Below are positions 1 through 9,193 of a DNA stretch of 64,000 nt, piece after piece. The stretch is from Micromonospora chaiyaphumensis (GTDB lineage Bacteria > Actinomycetota > Actinomycetes > Mycobacteriales > Micromonosporaceae): NCBI RefSeq assembly GCF_900091435.1, contig NZ_FMCS01000003.1, positions 124,001 to 188,000 of the forward strand. Direction: 5' to 3'. The notes under the pieces are model-generated. The model was not told the origin of the DNA. It was given only the letters and a program-made list of their open reading frames with translations, and did not search any database. Numbering within the stretch: the first letter of the stretch is position 1; each line of letters begins with the position of its first letter. The translations under genes and the position numbers were made by a program.

Positions 1-1
1 G

Positions 2-3000
2 GTGCTGCCTCCGGCCGTCGGCTGCGTCGACCCGCACGAGCTGCTGGCCGAGGACTCGGCGGCGCTGCGCGCGCTGCGCAAGGCGGAGCCCTGGCCGGCG
101 GGCGAACCCGTCCGGGCCGGCGTCACCGCCATGGGCTTCGGTGGCATCAACACCCACATCGTGCTGGACGGCGCGCCCGCGACGCGGCAGGAGCGGCTGG
201 ACAGCCGCACCCGGCAGCTCGCCTCCTCGGCCCAGGACGTGGAGCTGCTGCTCATCGACGGCAGCAGCCCGCAGGAGCTGCGGGAGCGGCTGGGCCGGCT
301 GCTCGACTTCGTCCCCCAGGTGTCGTACGCCCAGCTGGCCGACCTGGCCGCCACCCTGCACGCGGAGCTGCGGCACCTGCCGCACCGCGCCGCCGTCCTG
401 GCCAGCTCGCCGGAGGACGCGGAGCGGCAGCTGCGCCGCCTCTGCCAGGCCCTCGACGCCGACGAGACCGAACTGCTCACGGCCGACGGCCGGTGCTTCC
501 TCGGCCACGCCGGCGGCCCGCGCCGCGTCGGCTTCCTCTTCCCCGGCCAGGGTTCCGGCCGAGGCACCTCCGGCGGGGCGCTGCGGCGCCGGTTCGCCGA
601 GGTGGACGAGATCTACCAGCTCGCGGACCTGCCCAGCGGCGGGTCGGCCATCGCCACCGAGGTCGCGCAGCCGCGCATCGTCACCGGCTCGCTGGCGGGC
701 CTGCGGGTGCTGTCGATGCTCGGCATCAAGGCCAGCGTGGCCGTGGGCCACAGCCTGGGCGAGATCTCCGCCCTGCACTGGGCGGGCGTGCTGGACCAGT
801 CCGCGCTGCTGCGCACCGCGGCGCTGCGCGGCAGCACGATGAGCCGGCTGAGCGCCTCCGGCACGATGGCCAACATCGGCGCCGCCCCCGAGCTGGTCAC
901 CGACCTGACCGCCGGGCTGGACGTGGTGATCGCCGGCTACAACGGTCCGGAGCACACCGTGATCGCCGGGACCGCCGCCGACGTCGAGGAGGCCACCCGG
1001 CGGGCCACCGAGAAGGGCCTGTCGGTCAATCCGCTCGCGGTGTCGCACGCCTTCCACTCCCCGCTCGTGGCGCCCGCGGCGGACGCCTTCCGCGACGCCC
1101 TGTCCGGGCAGCGCTTCGGGGCGGTGGGCCAGCGGGTCATCTCGACGGTGACCGGCGAGGCGCTGGCCGAGGACACCGACGTCACCGCCCTGCTGCACCG
1201 GCAGATCACCGACCCGGTGCTCTTCGCCCAGGCGGTCACCCTGGCGGCCAAGGAGGTGGACCTGTTCGTCGAGGTCGGACCGGGGCGGGTGCTGTCGTCG
1301 CTGGCCGCCGCCAGCACCGACGTGCCGGCCGTGGCCATGAACACCGACGACGAGTCGCTGACCGGGCTGCTGCGGGTGGTCGCCGCCGCGTACGTGCTCG
1401 GCGCCGCCGGCGCCGGTGCGGCGCTCTTCCACGGCCGCCTGGTCCGGCCGTTGAAGGTGGGTCAGGAGTTCAGCTTCTTCGCCAGCCCGTGCGAGGTGGC
1501 GCCGGTCGTGGACCTGCCGGCCGTGACGCGGCGGCCGGCCGCCGAGCCGGCCGCGGCCGACGGGGCGGCGCCGACCGGTGAGTCCGGTGTGGACATGCTG
1601 CGGCGGCTCGCGGCCGAGCGGGCCGAGCTGCCGCTGGAGATGGTCCACGGGCAGAGCCGGCTCCTCGACGACCTGCACCTCAGCTCGATCACCGTGGGCC
1701 AGATCGTCAACCAGGCCGCGCAGCTGCTCGGTGTGCCGCCCGCGCAGACCCCGACCAACTTCGCCACCGCGACGGTGGAACAGCTCGCCGACTCGCTGCG
1801 GGAGCTGGCCGGGACCGGTGGCGGTGGCGCGGCCGAGCCGCCGCCCACGGTCGAGGGGGTCGCCGACTGGGCCCGGGCCTGGCGGATCGACCTCGACGAG
1901 ACGGCCCGTCCGGCCCGGCCGGAGCCGGAGGTGCACGGCCACTGGGACCTGCACGCCGACCCCGGTCACGCGCTGGCCGAGCCGCTGCGCGCGGCGCTGA
2001 GCCGGGGCGCCCTCGGCGGCGGGATCCTGGTCTGCCTGCCCGACCGGTGCGAGGAGCGGCACGTCCTGATGGCCCTGCGCGCGGCGCGGTCCGCCGCGAC
2101 CGCCGCTCCCGGCACCCGCTTCGTCCTGGTGCAGCACGGCCGCGGCGCGGCCGGCCTGGCCCGCACGCTGCGGCTGGAGGCACCGCGCCTGCGCACCACG
2201 ATCGTGCACACGCCCGCAGTGCCGGAGGCGGTGGACCGCGTGGTCGCCGATGTGGCGGCCACGGTCGAGCACAGCGAGGTGTACTACGACGACGACGGGC
2301 GGCGCCGGGTCCCGACGCTGCGCGTCATGCCGGTACGGCCCGCGGCGCCCACCGCGCCGCTGGACGACACCGACGTCCTGCTGGTCACCGGCGGCGGCAA
2401 GGGGATCACCGCCGAGTGCGCCCTGGCCCTGGCCGCCGACAGCGGGGCCCGGCTGGCCGTGCTCGGCCGCAGCGACCCGGCCGCCGACGAGGAGCTGGCG
2501 GCGAACCTCCGCCGGATGGCCGACGCCGGCCTCCAGGTCTCCTACCAGCGGGCCGACGTCGGCGACGCCGCCCAGGTGCGCGCGGCGGTCGACCGGATCC
2601 GCGCGGACCTCGGCGAGGTGACCGCCGTGCTGCACGGCGCCGGGCGAAACGAGCCGATGGCCATCACCCAGGTGGACGACGCCGCCGTGCGGCGCACCTT
2701 CGCCCCGAAGGTGGACGGCCTCACGGCGGTGCTCGCGGCCGTGCGGCCCGAGCGGCTGCGGCTGCTGGTCACCTTCGGCAGCATCATCGGCCGGGCCGGC
2801 CTGCGCGGCGAGGCGCACTACGCGGTCGCCAACGAGTGGCTCGCCGACCTGACCGAGGAGTTCGGCCGGGATCACCCCGACTGCCGGGTGCTCTGCCTGG
2901 AGTGGTCGGTCTGGTCCGGCGTCGGGATGGGCGAGAAGCTGTCCGTGGTGGAGTCGCTCAGCCGGGAGGGCATCAGCCCGGTCAGCGTCGACCAGGGGCT

Positions 3001-4579
3001 CACGCTGCTGCGCCGGCTGCTCGCCGACCCGCAGGCGCCGCCGACCGTGGTGGTCGCCGGCCGCGCCGAGGGCGTGGACACCATCCGGCGGGACGCCCCG
3101 GAGCTGCCGCTGCTGCGCTTCGTCGACCGGACCCCGGTGCGCTACCACGGCGTCGAGCTGGTCAGCGAGGTCGAGCTGACGTCGGCCACCGACCTCTACC
3201 TGGCCGACCACCGGCTCGACGGGAACCTGCTGTTCCCGGCCGTGTTCGGCATGGAGGCGATGGCCCAGGTCGCCACGGCGCTGACGGGCGGCACCGCACC
3301 GGTCATCGAGGACGCCCGCTTCGTCCGGCCCATCGTGGTGCCCCCGGACGGCAGCACCACGATCCGGATCGCGGCACTGGTGGTCGACGACGACCGGGTC
3401 GACGTGGTGATCCGCAGCGCGGAGACCAACTTCGCCGCGATCCACTTCGCCGCCACGATCCGGTTCGCCGGCGAGCCGGCCCCCGCGGCCGCCGCCGACG
3501 AGCAGGCCGTCGCCGGTCTGCCGCCGGTGGCCCTGAAGCCCGCCGCCGACCTGTACGGCGACACCCTGTTCCAGGGCGACCGGTTCCAGCGGTTGCGCCG
3601 CTACCACCGGGCCGCCGCGCGGCACGTGGACGCGGAGGTGGCGGCGGTGCCGTCCACCGGCTGGTTCGCCTCGTACCTGCCGGCCACCCTGCTGCTGGGC
3701 GACCCGGGTGTGCGGGACGCGCTCATGCACGGCAACCAGGTCTGCGTGCCGGACGGCACGCTGCTGCCGGCGGCGATCGAGCGGCTCTGGCCGGCGGGCG
3801 AGCGGCTCGCCGAGGCGGGCACGCTGCGCTACCGGGCGAGGGAGCGCAGCCGGGACGGGGACACCTACGTCTACGACATCACCCTGCACGACGACGCGGG
3901 GACGGTCATCGAGCGGTGGGCCGGGCTGCGGCTGCGGGCCGTGCGCAAGCGCGACGGCCGTGGCCCGTGGGTGGCTCCGCTGCTCGGCCCCTACCTGGAG
4001 CGGACGCTGGGTGACCTGCTGGACGTGTCGGTGGCGGTGGCGGTCGAACCGGATCCGGTGCTCGCGCCGGCGCCGGACGCCCCGCAGGGCGAGCACCTGC
4101 GCCGCCGCCGCGCGGCGACCGCGCTGGCCGCCGGCCGGGCCCTCGGCCGTCCCGTCGAGATCGGCTACCGCCCCGACGGCCGCCCCGAGCTGCCCGACGG
4201 GGCCCCGATCTCCGCGGCCCACGACGCCGGGCTCACCCTCTGCGTCGTCGGCGCCCCCGGCTGCGACGTGGTCCGGGTGAACCCGCGCCCGGCGCACGTG
4301 TGGGCGTCGCTGCTGGGCCGGCACGCCGACCTGGCGACGGCGGTGGCCGAGACGGACGGCGAGTCGCCGGAGACCGCGGCGGCCCGCGTCTGGGCCGCGA
4401 TGGAGTGCCTGCACAAGGCCGGGCACACCAGTCTCGCGCCGCTCGGGCTCGAACCCGCCGACCGGGCCGGGTGGACCGTCTTCTCCTCGGGCGACCTGCG
4501 CGTCACCACCCTCGCCACGACGCTCCGCGACCTGCCGGAGCCGGTGGTCTTCGCGATCCTCACGGAAGGACGTGGCTGA
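2..4579 (+). CDS. pksE: Enediyne iterative polyketide synthase PksE (partial, 5' end outside window)
   Basis: C-terminal 1,525 residues of the type I synthase that builds the enediyne polyene. The frame is open from base 2 and lacks most of the ketosynthase, so the GTG at base 2 is not the real start. Domains in order: end of KS (GFGGINTHI, about residues 45-53); AT (GFLFPGQG near 177, GHSLGE near 248); carrier domain with the modifiable Ser in LHLSSI near 560; KR (TGGGKGI near 796); DH hot-dog (ADHRLDG near 1070); and an integrated C-terminal phosphopantetheinyl transferase (GCDVVRVN near 1420, WAAMECLHKAGH near 1465). KS-AT-ACP-KR-DH-PPTase is the diagnostic enediyne PKS order. A thioesterase gene follows two bases after the stop, as in enediyne warhead cassettes. 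Whether the core is 9- or 10-membered cannot be decided from this fragment. Confidence 0.96.
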   Translation: MLPPAVGCVDPHELLAEDSAALRALRKAEPWPAGEPVRAGVTAMGFGGINTHIVLDGAPATRQERLDSRTRQLASSAQDVELLLIDGSSPQELRERLGRLLDFVPQVSYAQLADLAATLHAELRHLPHRAAVLASSPEDAERQLRRLCQALDADETELLTADGRCFLGHAGGPRRVGFLFPGQGSGRGTSGGALRRRFAEVDEIYQLADLPSGGSAIATEVAQPRIVTGSLAGLRVLSMLGIKASVAVGHSLGEISALHWAGVLDQSALLRTAALRGSTMSRLSASGTMANIGAAPELVTDLTAGLDVVIAGYNGPEHTVIAGTAADVEEATRRATEKGLSVNPLAVSHAFHSPLVAPAADAFRDALSGQRFGAVGQRVISTVTGEALAEDTDVTALLHRQITDPVLFAQAVTLAAKEVDLFVEVGPGRVLSSLAAASTDVPAVAMNTDDESLTGLLRVVAAAYVLGAAGAGAALFHGRLVRPLKVGQEFSFFASPCEVAPVVDLPAVTRRPAAEPAAADGAAPTGESGVDMLRRLAAERAELPLEMVHGQSRLLDDLHLSSITVGQIVNQAAQLLGVPPAQTPTNFATATVEQLADSLRELAGTGGGGAAEPPPTVEGVADWARAWRIDLDETARPARPEPEVHGHWDLHADPGHALAEPLRAALSRGALGGGILVCLPDRCEERHVLMALRAARSAATAAPGTRFVLVQHGRGAAGLARTLRLEAPRLRTTIVHTPAVPEAVDRVVADVAATVEHSEVYYDDDGRRRVPTLRVMPVRPAAPTAPLDDTDVLLVTGGGKGITAECALALAADSGARLAVLGRSDPAADEELAANLRRMADAGLQVSYQRADVGDAAQVRAAVDRIRADLGEVTAVLHGAGRNEPMAITQVDDAAVRRTFAPKVDGLTAVLAAVRPERLRLLVTFGSIIGRAGLRGEAHYAVANEWLADLTEEFGRDHPDCRVLCLEWSVWSGVGMGEKLSVVESLSREGISPVSVDQGLTLLRRLLADPQAPPTVVVAGRAEGVDTIRRDAPELPLLRFVDRTPVRYHGVELVSEVELTSATDLYLADHRLDGNLLFPAVFGMEAMAQVATALTGGTAPVIEDARFVRPIVVPPDGSTTIRIAALVVDDDRVDVVIRSAETNFAAIHFAATIRFAGEPAPAAAADEQAVAGLPPVALKPAADLYGDTLFQGDRFQRLRRYHRAAARHVDAEVAAVPSTGWFASYLPATLLLGDPGVRDALMHGNQVCVPDGTLLPAAIERLWPAGERLAEAGTLRYRARERSRDGDTYVYDITLHDDAGTVIERWAGLRLRAVRKRDGRGPWVAPLLGPYLERTLGDLLDVSVAVAVEPDPVLAPAPDAPQGEHLRRRRAATALAAGRALGRPVEIGYRPDGRPELPDGAPISAAHDAGLTLCVVGAPGCDVVRVNPRPAHVWASLLGRHADLATAVAETDGESPETAAARVWAAMECLHKAGHTSLAPLGLEPADRAGWTVFSSGDLRVTTLATTLRDLPEPVVFAILTEGRG

Positions 4580-4581
4580 AC

Positions 4582-5022
4582 ATGGACAAGTACTTCGAAT
4601 ACCTGCACACGGTGGGTTTCGAGGAGACGAATCTGGTCGGCAACGTGTACTACGTCAACTACCTGCGCTGGCAGGGCCGCTGCCGGGAGATGTTCCTGAA
4701 GGAACGGGCGCCCGACGTGCTGGCCGACGTGCGGGCCGACCTCAAGCTGTTCACGCTGCGGGTCGACTGCGAGTTCTTCGCCGAGATCACCGCGTTCGAC
4801 GAGCTGTCCATCCGGATGCGCCTGGTCGAGCTCGCCCAGACGCAGGTCGAGTTCAGCTTCGACTACGTGCGGCTGGACCGGGCGGGTGGCGAGACGCTGG
4901 TGGCCCGGGGCCGGCAGCGGGTGGCGTGCATGCGCGGGCCGAACACCCGTACCGCGCCGGCCCGGGTGCCCGAGGCCCTGGCGCGGGCCCTCGCGCCGTA
5001 CGCCCGGTCCGCCCGGGCCTGA
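4582..5022 (+). CDS. Enediyne hot-dog thioesterase (TEBC/E10 family)
   Basis: 146-residue acyl-ACP thioesterase expected to release the polyene chain from the upstream synthase. The N-terminus (DKYFEYLHTVGFEETNLVGN) and the VYYVNYLRWQGRCREMFL stretch are typical of the enediyne TEBC family, which uses the 4-hydroxybenzoyl-CoA-thioesterase hot-dog fold. Length is normal for the family. The ATG at 4582 is two bases past the pksE stop, with an AGGA at 4567-4570 inside the end of pksE, so translation is probably coupled. In characterised systems PksE and this enzyme together give the shared polyene intermediate; that role is taken from family knowledge. Confidence 0.95.
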   Translation: MDKYFEYLHTVGFEETNLVGNVYYVNYLRWQGRCREMFLKERAPDVLADVRADLKLFTLRVDCEFFAEITAFDELSIRMRLVELAQTQVEFSFDYVRLDRAGGETLVARGRQRVACMRGPNTRTAPARVPEALARALAPYARSARA

Positions 5023-5037
5023 GATCGGGAGGCGGGC

Positions 5038-5571
5038 GTGGACAGCGCACGGACGGCCCCCGCCGGGGCCATCGATCCGGACACCCTGCGCCGTGCCTTC
5101 GGTGCCTTCGCCACCGGCGTGACCGTGGTCACCGTCGGCGGTGCGGCGCCGCACGGCATGACGGCGAACTCCTTCACCACCGTGTCGCTCGACCCGGCGC
5201 TGGTGCTCGTCTGCGTCGACCGCCGGGCGGTCATGCACACCTGCCTCACCGAGACCGACGGGTTCGGCGTCTCCGTGCTGGCGGCCGACCAGGAGGACGT
5301 GGCCCGGTACTTCGCCGACCGGCGCCGGCCGATGGGCGGCGCGCAGTTCGACGCGGTGCGGTGGCTGCCCGGCCGGCACACCGGGGCGCCCCTGATCACC
5401 GGCGCGGCGGCCCACTTCGAGTGCCGGCTGTGGCGCAGCTACGACGGGGGCGATCACACCATCTTCCTGGGCAGCCTGGTCTCCCTGGAGCGCAGCGCCG
5501 ACACCGACGCGCTGCTGTTCCTGTCCGGGCGGTTCCGACAACTCGAGCGGGAACGGAGCGGTGCGGCATGA
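5038..5571 (+). CDS. Flavin reductase (enediyne E6-like)
   Basis: 177-residue flavin-reductase-like FMN-binding split-barrel protein. The start FGAFATGVTVVTVGG, then HGMTANSFTTVSLDPALVLVCVD, is the signature of the HpaC/SgcE6-type reductases that supply reduced flavin to two-component monooxygenases. GTG start at 5038 is preceded by GGAGG near 5028. The stop overlaps the next gene's ATG (ATGA at 5568-5571), so reductase and P450 are co-translated. No partner flavin monooxygenase is visible here; it may lie upstream, or the protein may serve a monooxygenase elsewhere in the cluster. Confidence 0.9.
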   Translation: MDSARTAPAGAIDPDTLRRAFGAFATGVTVVTVGGAAPHGMTANSFTTVSLDPALVLVCVDRRAVMHTCLTETDGFGVSVLAADQEDVARYFADRRRPMGGAQFDAVRWLPGRHTGAPLITGAAAHFECRLWRSYDGGDHTIFLGSLVSLERSADTDALLFLSGRFRQLERERSGAA

Positions 5572-6929
5572 CCGACGTACGCGAGCGTGGCCGGCGCCGG
5601 CCGCCCGGGCCCTCGGCCCTGGCCGGCCCGGGACTCCTGCTGGCCATGGGCCGGGACCGGCTGGGCATGATGACCTCGGCCGCGGCGCGCTACGGCGACG
5701 CCGCGCGGCTGCCGGTCGGCCCGAAGCAGCTCTACTTCTTCAACCATCCGGACCAGGCCAAGCACGTGCTGGCCGACAACAGCGCCAACTACGAGAAGGG
5801 CATCGGCCTGGTGCACGCCCGGCGCGCGCTGGGCGACGGGCTGCTCACCAGCGAGGGTGAGCTGTGGCGCAAGCAGCGCCGGGTGATCCAGCCGGCCTTC
5901 CAGAACCGGCGCCTCGCCGACTACGCCGGCGTGGTCGGCGAGGAGGCGGACGGGCTGGTCCGGCGGCTCTCGGGGCGGGTCGGCGGCGCGCCGGTCGACG
6001 TGCTCGACGAGATGACCGCGCTGACGCTCGGGGTGCTCGGCCGCACGTTGCTGGACTCGGACCTGAGCGGTTTCGCCGGCGTCGGCGACTCGTTCGCCGC
6101 CGTGCAGGACCAGGCCATGTTCGAGCTGAGCAGCCTCAGCGCCGTGCCCACCTGGGTGCCGCTGCCCCGGCAGCTGCGGTTCCGGCGGGCCCGCCGGCAC
6201 CTGCAACGGGTGGTCGACCGGCTGGTCGAGAGCCGGGGCGCGGCGGCCGACGACCGGGACGACGTGCTGTCCCGGCTGATCGTCTCGACCCGCGCCGAGA
6301 CCGACCCGCGGGTCGGGCGCCAGCGGCTGCGCGACGAGCTGGTCACGCTGCTGCTCGCCGGTCACGAGACCACCGCGAGCACGCTGGGCTGGAGTCTGTA
6401 CCTCATCGACCGGCACCCCGAGGTGGCGCGCCGGCTGCGGGCCGAGGCCCGGGAGGTGCTGGGCGACCGGCTGCCGACCTATGACGACCTGCACCGGCTC
6501 ACCTACACGGCGACCGTCGTGCAGGAGGCGATCCGGCTGTACCCGCCGGTGTGGATCCTCACCCGCAAGGCCCGCGAGGACGACGAGGTGGGTGGTTTCC
6601 ACGTGCCGGCCGGCGCGGACATCCTGGTGTGCCCGTACACGCTGCACCGGCATCCGCGCTTCTGGCCCGAGCCGGAGCGGTTCGACCCCGACCGGTTCGC
6701 GTCGGGCGGCGGCGCCGAGCGACCCCGGTACGCCTACATCCCATTCGGCGCCGGACCGCGGTTCTGCGTGGGCAGCAACCTGGGCATGATGGAGGCCGTG
6801 TTCGTCCTCGCCATGGTGATGCGGGAGCTGCGCCTGGTCGTCCCGCCGGGGCGGCAGGTGCGGCCGGAGCCGATGCTCTCGCTGCGCATCCGAGGCGGAC
6901 TGCCGATGGCGGTGTGCCGGCCGGAGTGA
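5568..6929 (+). CDS. Cytochrome P450
   Basis: 453-residue haem monooxygenase. Visible landmarks: I-helix LLAGHETTAS, ExxR in QEAIRLYPP, and the haem-thiolate loop FGAGPRFCVGSNLG. The N-terminal part (NYEKGIGLVHARRALGDGLLTSEGELWRKQRRVIQPAFQNRRL) places it with pentalenene-oxygenase-like bacterial P450s that resemble the CYP4-type layout. It overlaps the flavin reductase by four bases and ends an apparent pksE-TE-reductase-P450 transcription unit, with a large hairpin downstream. Probable role: oxidative tailoring of the enediyne core or a peripheral group; the substrate cannot be read from sequence. Electron partners are not encoded next to it. Confidence 0.93.
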   Translation: MTDVRERGRRRPPGPSALAGPGLLLAMGRDRLGMMTSAAARYGDAARLPVGPKQLYFFNHPDQAKHVLADNSANYEKGIGLVHARRALGDGLLTSEGELWRKQRRVIQPAFQNRRLADYAGVVGEEADGLVRRLSGRVGGAPVDVLDEMTALTLGVLGRTLLDSDLSGFAGVGDSFAAVQDQAMFELSSLSAVPTWVPLPRQLRFRRARRHLQRVVDRLVESRGAAADDRDDVLSRLIVSTRAETDPRVGRQRLRDELVTLLLAGHETTASTLGWSLYLIDRHPEVARRLRAEAREVLGDRLPTYDDLHRLTYTATVVQEAIRLYPPVWILTRKAREDDEVGGFHVPAGADILVCPYTLHRHPRFWPEPERFDPDRFASGGGAERPRYAYIPFGAGPRFCVGSNLGMMEAVFVLAMVMRELRLVVPPGRQVRPEPMLSLRIRGGLPMAVCRPE

Positions 6930-6948
6930 ACGGCGCCGCCGGCGCCGT

Positions 6949-6996
6949 CCGGCCGGTCGTCCCGCACCGGTTCGCGGTGCGGGGACGGCCGGCCGG
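6949..6996. terminator. Bidirectional hairpin between P450 and AraC genes
   Basis: Long inverted repeat (left arm 6949-6969, loop GTTCG 6970-6974, right arm 6975-6996) with one bulged base in a GC-rich stem. It sits between two convergent genes (P450 stop 6929, AraC stop 7048), the expected place for a shared actinobacterial terminator. There is no U-tract. Confidence 0.7.
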
Positions 6997-7000
6997 CGTG

Positions 7001-7034
7001 GCGCGGGTTCCAGGGGAGCGCGGGTTCCAGGGGA
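7001..7034. repeat. 17-bp tandem repeat, two copies plus partial third
   Basis: The unit GCGCGGGTTCCAGGGGA occurs perfectly at 7001-7017 and 7018-7034, followed by a partial GCGCGGGG from 7035. It lies just past the hairpin and before the AraC stop. Function unknown; it may be slippage-generated. Confidence 0.85.
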
Positions 7035-7047
7035 GCGCGGGGACCGG

Positions 7048-7797
7048 TCAGGCCTGGCTGACCAGCCGCTCCAGGGCGGCCTTGCGGCTGTCCAGGAGAG
7101 CCAGCAGGACCGGCGGGTCGAGCTTGCAGGCCGCCTTCAGGTGGACGTGCGCGGAGACGCTGCTGCGGCCGCGCACGGTGATCGGGCCGACCGTGGCCAC
7201 CGTGACGTTCTCCTGCTGCAGGCCGAGCGGCTCGCCGCCCACCGAGTGGCACAGCACGTACCACGTGCCGTCGGGCACGGAGTCGAAGACGTAATCGCCG
7301 GGCTCGCGCAGGATGGTGCAGCGCAGCGGGGCGCCTTCGGGGATGCGGTGCGGGAACAGGCCCATGAAGATCAGGCCGTCGGGGCCGCCCTCGGGGGGTC
7401 CGTACACGGTGCCGCCGATCCGGTTCTGCGAGGCGCCCCGGTTCTGGGTGGGGATCCGGGGGGCGAAGCCGCCCATCCGGCGGTAGTTGGTGGGGGAGAG
7501 CCCGACGCTGCGGGTGAACCGGGTGCTGAAGGTGCCGACGCTGTTGTAGCCCACCCGGAGGCTGATGTCGGCGACGTTGAGCCTCGTGGTGATCAGGAGG
7601 CGCTTGGCCTCCTGGAGCCGGATGGCGGAGAGGAATCGTCCGGGTGAGATGCCGGTGACGCGTTGAAAGACCCTGGTGAAGTGGAATTTACTGAACATGG
7701 CGGCCCTTGCCATGTCGTCCACCGTTAATTGCTCCGAAAGATTTTCGAACATGGTGTCAATTACTCGCTCCACTGCTCTTTCGGTGCTGCTGTGCAT
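7048..7797 (-). CDS. AraC-family regulator with N-terminal DNA-binding domain
   Basis: 249-residue regulator. Residues about 5-105 form the double helix-turn-helix of AraC/XylS proteins (LTVDDMARAAMFSKFHFTRVF and RVGYNSVGTFSTRFTRSVGLSP). Unusually for the family the HTH is N-terminal, followed by a roughly 130-residue C-terminal domain of unknown ligand. The ATG at 7797 is chosen because GGGGAG lies six bases before it; a longer reading frame up to 8025 exists, but its extra part reads through promoter-like DNA. It is convergent with the enediyne P450 and shares a promoter region with the MerR gene at 8233, suggesting control of the enediyne genes. That role is inference. Confidence 0.9.
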   Translation of the reverse strand: MHSSTERAVERVIDTMFENLSEQLTVDDMARAAMFSKFHFTRVFQRVTGISPGRFLSAIRLQEAKRLLITTRLNVADISLRVGYNSVGTFSTRFTRSVGLSPTNYRRMGGFAPRIPTQNRGASQNRIGGTVYGPPEGGPDGLIFMGLFPHRIPEGAPLRCTILREPGDYVFDSVPDGTWYVLCHSVGGEPLGLQQENVTVATVGPITVRGRSSVSAHVHLKAACKLDPPVLLALLDSRKAALERLVSQA

Positions 7798-8077
7798 TTG
7801 CTCTCCCCGCATGAGATGCCTGCGTGAGTGGCGGTGGCCAGCTTTTCGGGCCACCGGTGGGGATTGACCGGAGGGGATCACCCCGCTACGGCGATCGATG
7901 CTAACCAATGAAGAAAAGGCTCGCAACACGTGCCGCAATCGGAGCTTAGCGCCGTGTGACGGGGCCTCGCTTATCGAGCCTTGCGGAGTAGTGGAAAGTG
8001 CCGCTGTCCATATTTTTCGGACCATGGGGGGCGACTGTCGAGGGTGGATGTCGGCGTGGCCTCCCCGTTTGCCGGTC

Positions 8078-8093
8078 AGTGACCGCCGTCACG
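8078..8093. promoter_or_regulatory. Crp/FNR-like operator candidate, copy 1
   Basis: AGTGACCGCCGTCACG fits GTGA-N6-TCAC, the half-site pattern of Crp-family regulators. Its centre is 50 bp from that of a second site, upstream of the MerR gene. Confidence 0.55.
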
Positions 8094-8127
8094 GTGATGA
8101 TCGCAGAGTAGCGGTACGACCGCAGAA

Positions 8128-8143
8128 TGTGACAGAGGTCACA
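8128..8143. promoter_or_regulatory. Crp-like operator candidate, copy 2
   Basis: TGTGACAGAGGTCACA matches the full TGTGA-N6-TCACA consensus of cAMP-receptor-type proteins. Actinobacterial Crp homologues are known to influence antibiotic genes, so this is a plausible link from global state to the enediyne regulators. Confidence 0.62.
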
Positions 8144-8193
8144 ACCCTGGGCCGCCCGGGGGAGGGGCCGTCATACTTTCGATTGCTGGTTGA

Positions 8194-8208
8194 TCTACGA
8201 GCCGTAGA
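8194..8208. promoter_or_regulatory. Perfect dyad upstream of the MerR gene
   Basis: TCTACG-AGC-CGTAGA is a perfect six-base inverted repeat 24 bases before the MerR start codon, a suitable place for an autoregulatory operator. Confidence 0.55.
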
Positions 8209-8232
8209 CCCAACCGCCAGCCTGGGGGGGCC

Positions 8233-8868
8233 GTGCGTATCTCCGAGCTCAGTCGGCGCACTGGAGTGTCGATTCCCACGATCAAGTTCTACCTGCGGGA
8301 GGAGCTCCTGCCGCCCGGGTCTCCCAAGGCCCGTAACCAGGCGGAGTACGGGGAACGGCACCTCCGGCGCATCTGGCTGATCCGGACCTTCACCACGGTC
8401 GGCGGCCTCGACCTGTCGTCGGTGCGCAAGCTCATCCAGGTCATCGAGGACGAGAGCCTGCCCCTGGCGGCCGTCTATCGGATACTCGACCGCACCATGG
8501 CCCGGCCGCCGCTCGAACCGCCCTGCCCCGACAGCGTGACGCAGGCCCGGGACCAGGTCGACCGCCTCATGGAGCAGCTGGGCTGGCGCCTCCTCGACGA
8601 CTCCGGCGGCGCCACCACCCTGGTGCAGGTGCTCGCCGCGCTGCGCACCCTGGGCTGCGAGTCCGACCTGGCCTTCCTGCTGCCGTACGCGCGGGCCGCC
8701 GCGGCGCTGGCCGATGCCGAGCTCGACCTGCTGGCCACGGACGACGGGGAGCCGGACCGCGGCGCGGCGGTCGTGCGGGGGGTGCTGCTCGACGTCGCCT
8801 CGGCGGCGCTGCGCCGGATGGCTCACGAGCAGCAGGTGCTGGTGCGGCTGCCCGACGCCGCCGGCTGA
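8233..8868 (+). CDS. MerR-family transcriptional regulator
   Basis: 211 residues. The N-terminal winged HTH is typical of MerR proteins (MRISELSRRTGVSIPTIKFY, then EYGERHLRRIWLIRTF). The rest, about residues 75-211, is helical with no Cys cluster, so a metal sensor is unlikely; a hydrophobic small molecule or protein partner is more plausible. GTG start at 8233 follows a G-run at 8225-8230. It is divergent from the AraC gene and upstream of the unbV-unbU pair. Inference: a pathway-specific regulator of the enediyne cassette. Confidence 0.9.
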   Translation: MRISELSRRTGVSIPTIKFYLREELLPPGSPKARNQAEYGERHLRRIWLIRTFTTVGGLDLSSVRKLIQVIEDESLPLAAVYRILDRTMARPPLEPPCPDSVTQARDQVDRLMEQLGWRLLDDSGGATTLVQVLAALRTLGCESDLAFLLPYARAAAALADAELDLLATDDGEPDRGAAVVRGVLLDVASAALRRMAHEQQVLVRLPDAAG

Positions 8869-9193
8869 CCGCAGCACGCCCCCGCCGGGCCGACGCGTCA
8901 TTTAGCAAGTTCCAAGAAGACTTCCCCGGCACGGCTGCAGCAGGATGTGGATAACCGGCAAATAATGCTGCGGCAGAGTATTGGCGTCGGCTGCGGCGAC
9001 TGGAAAGAGCGGGCGTCGACGGTAATTGCCGACCGAGTCAAGCTCTGGATGTCGACTGCTCAGCGCAGCTTCGTTTCCCGGTCGAATGACGGCACGTCAA
9101 CCAATTGACGGTGAACAATCTCCGTCCAGATTGGCAGGTATGTGCCGCGCGGCAGGGAGGCGGACGCGGGCGACACCACGTCTGGGAGGAAAA
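8869..9193. promoter_or_regulatory. Intergenic region before unbV
   Basis: 325 bases without a convincing gene and with AT-richer patches (for example near 8898-8925 and 9085-9140). It contains the perfect palindrome GTCAACCAATTGAC at 9096-9109, whose right arm is TTGAC and could double as a -35 element. Probably the promoter of unbV-unbU. Open frames that extend unbV upstream through here lack a ribosome-binding site. Confidence 0.6.

Larger units (their letters stand above)
7798..8232. promoter_or_regulatory. Divergent regulatory region between AraC and MerR genes
   Basis: 435 bases without a gene, locally less G+C-rich than its surroundings. It must hold the promoters of both regulators. 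It contains two GTGA-N6-TCAC palindromes (8078-8093, 8128-8143) and a TCTACG-AGC-CGTAGA dyad (8194-8208), annotated separately. No clear -35/-10 pair was identified. Confidence 0.7.

Noticed and set aside
7798..8025. N-terminal extension of the AraC protein
   Set aside because: Passes through the divergent promoter region; the ATG at 7797 has a clear SD.
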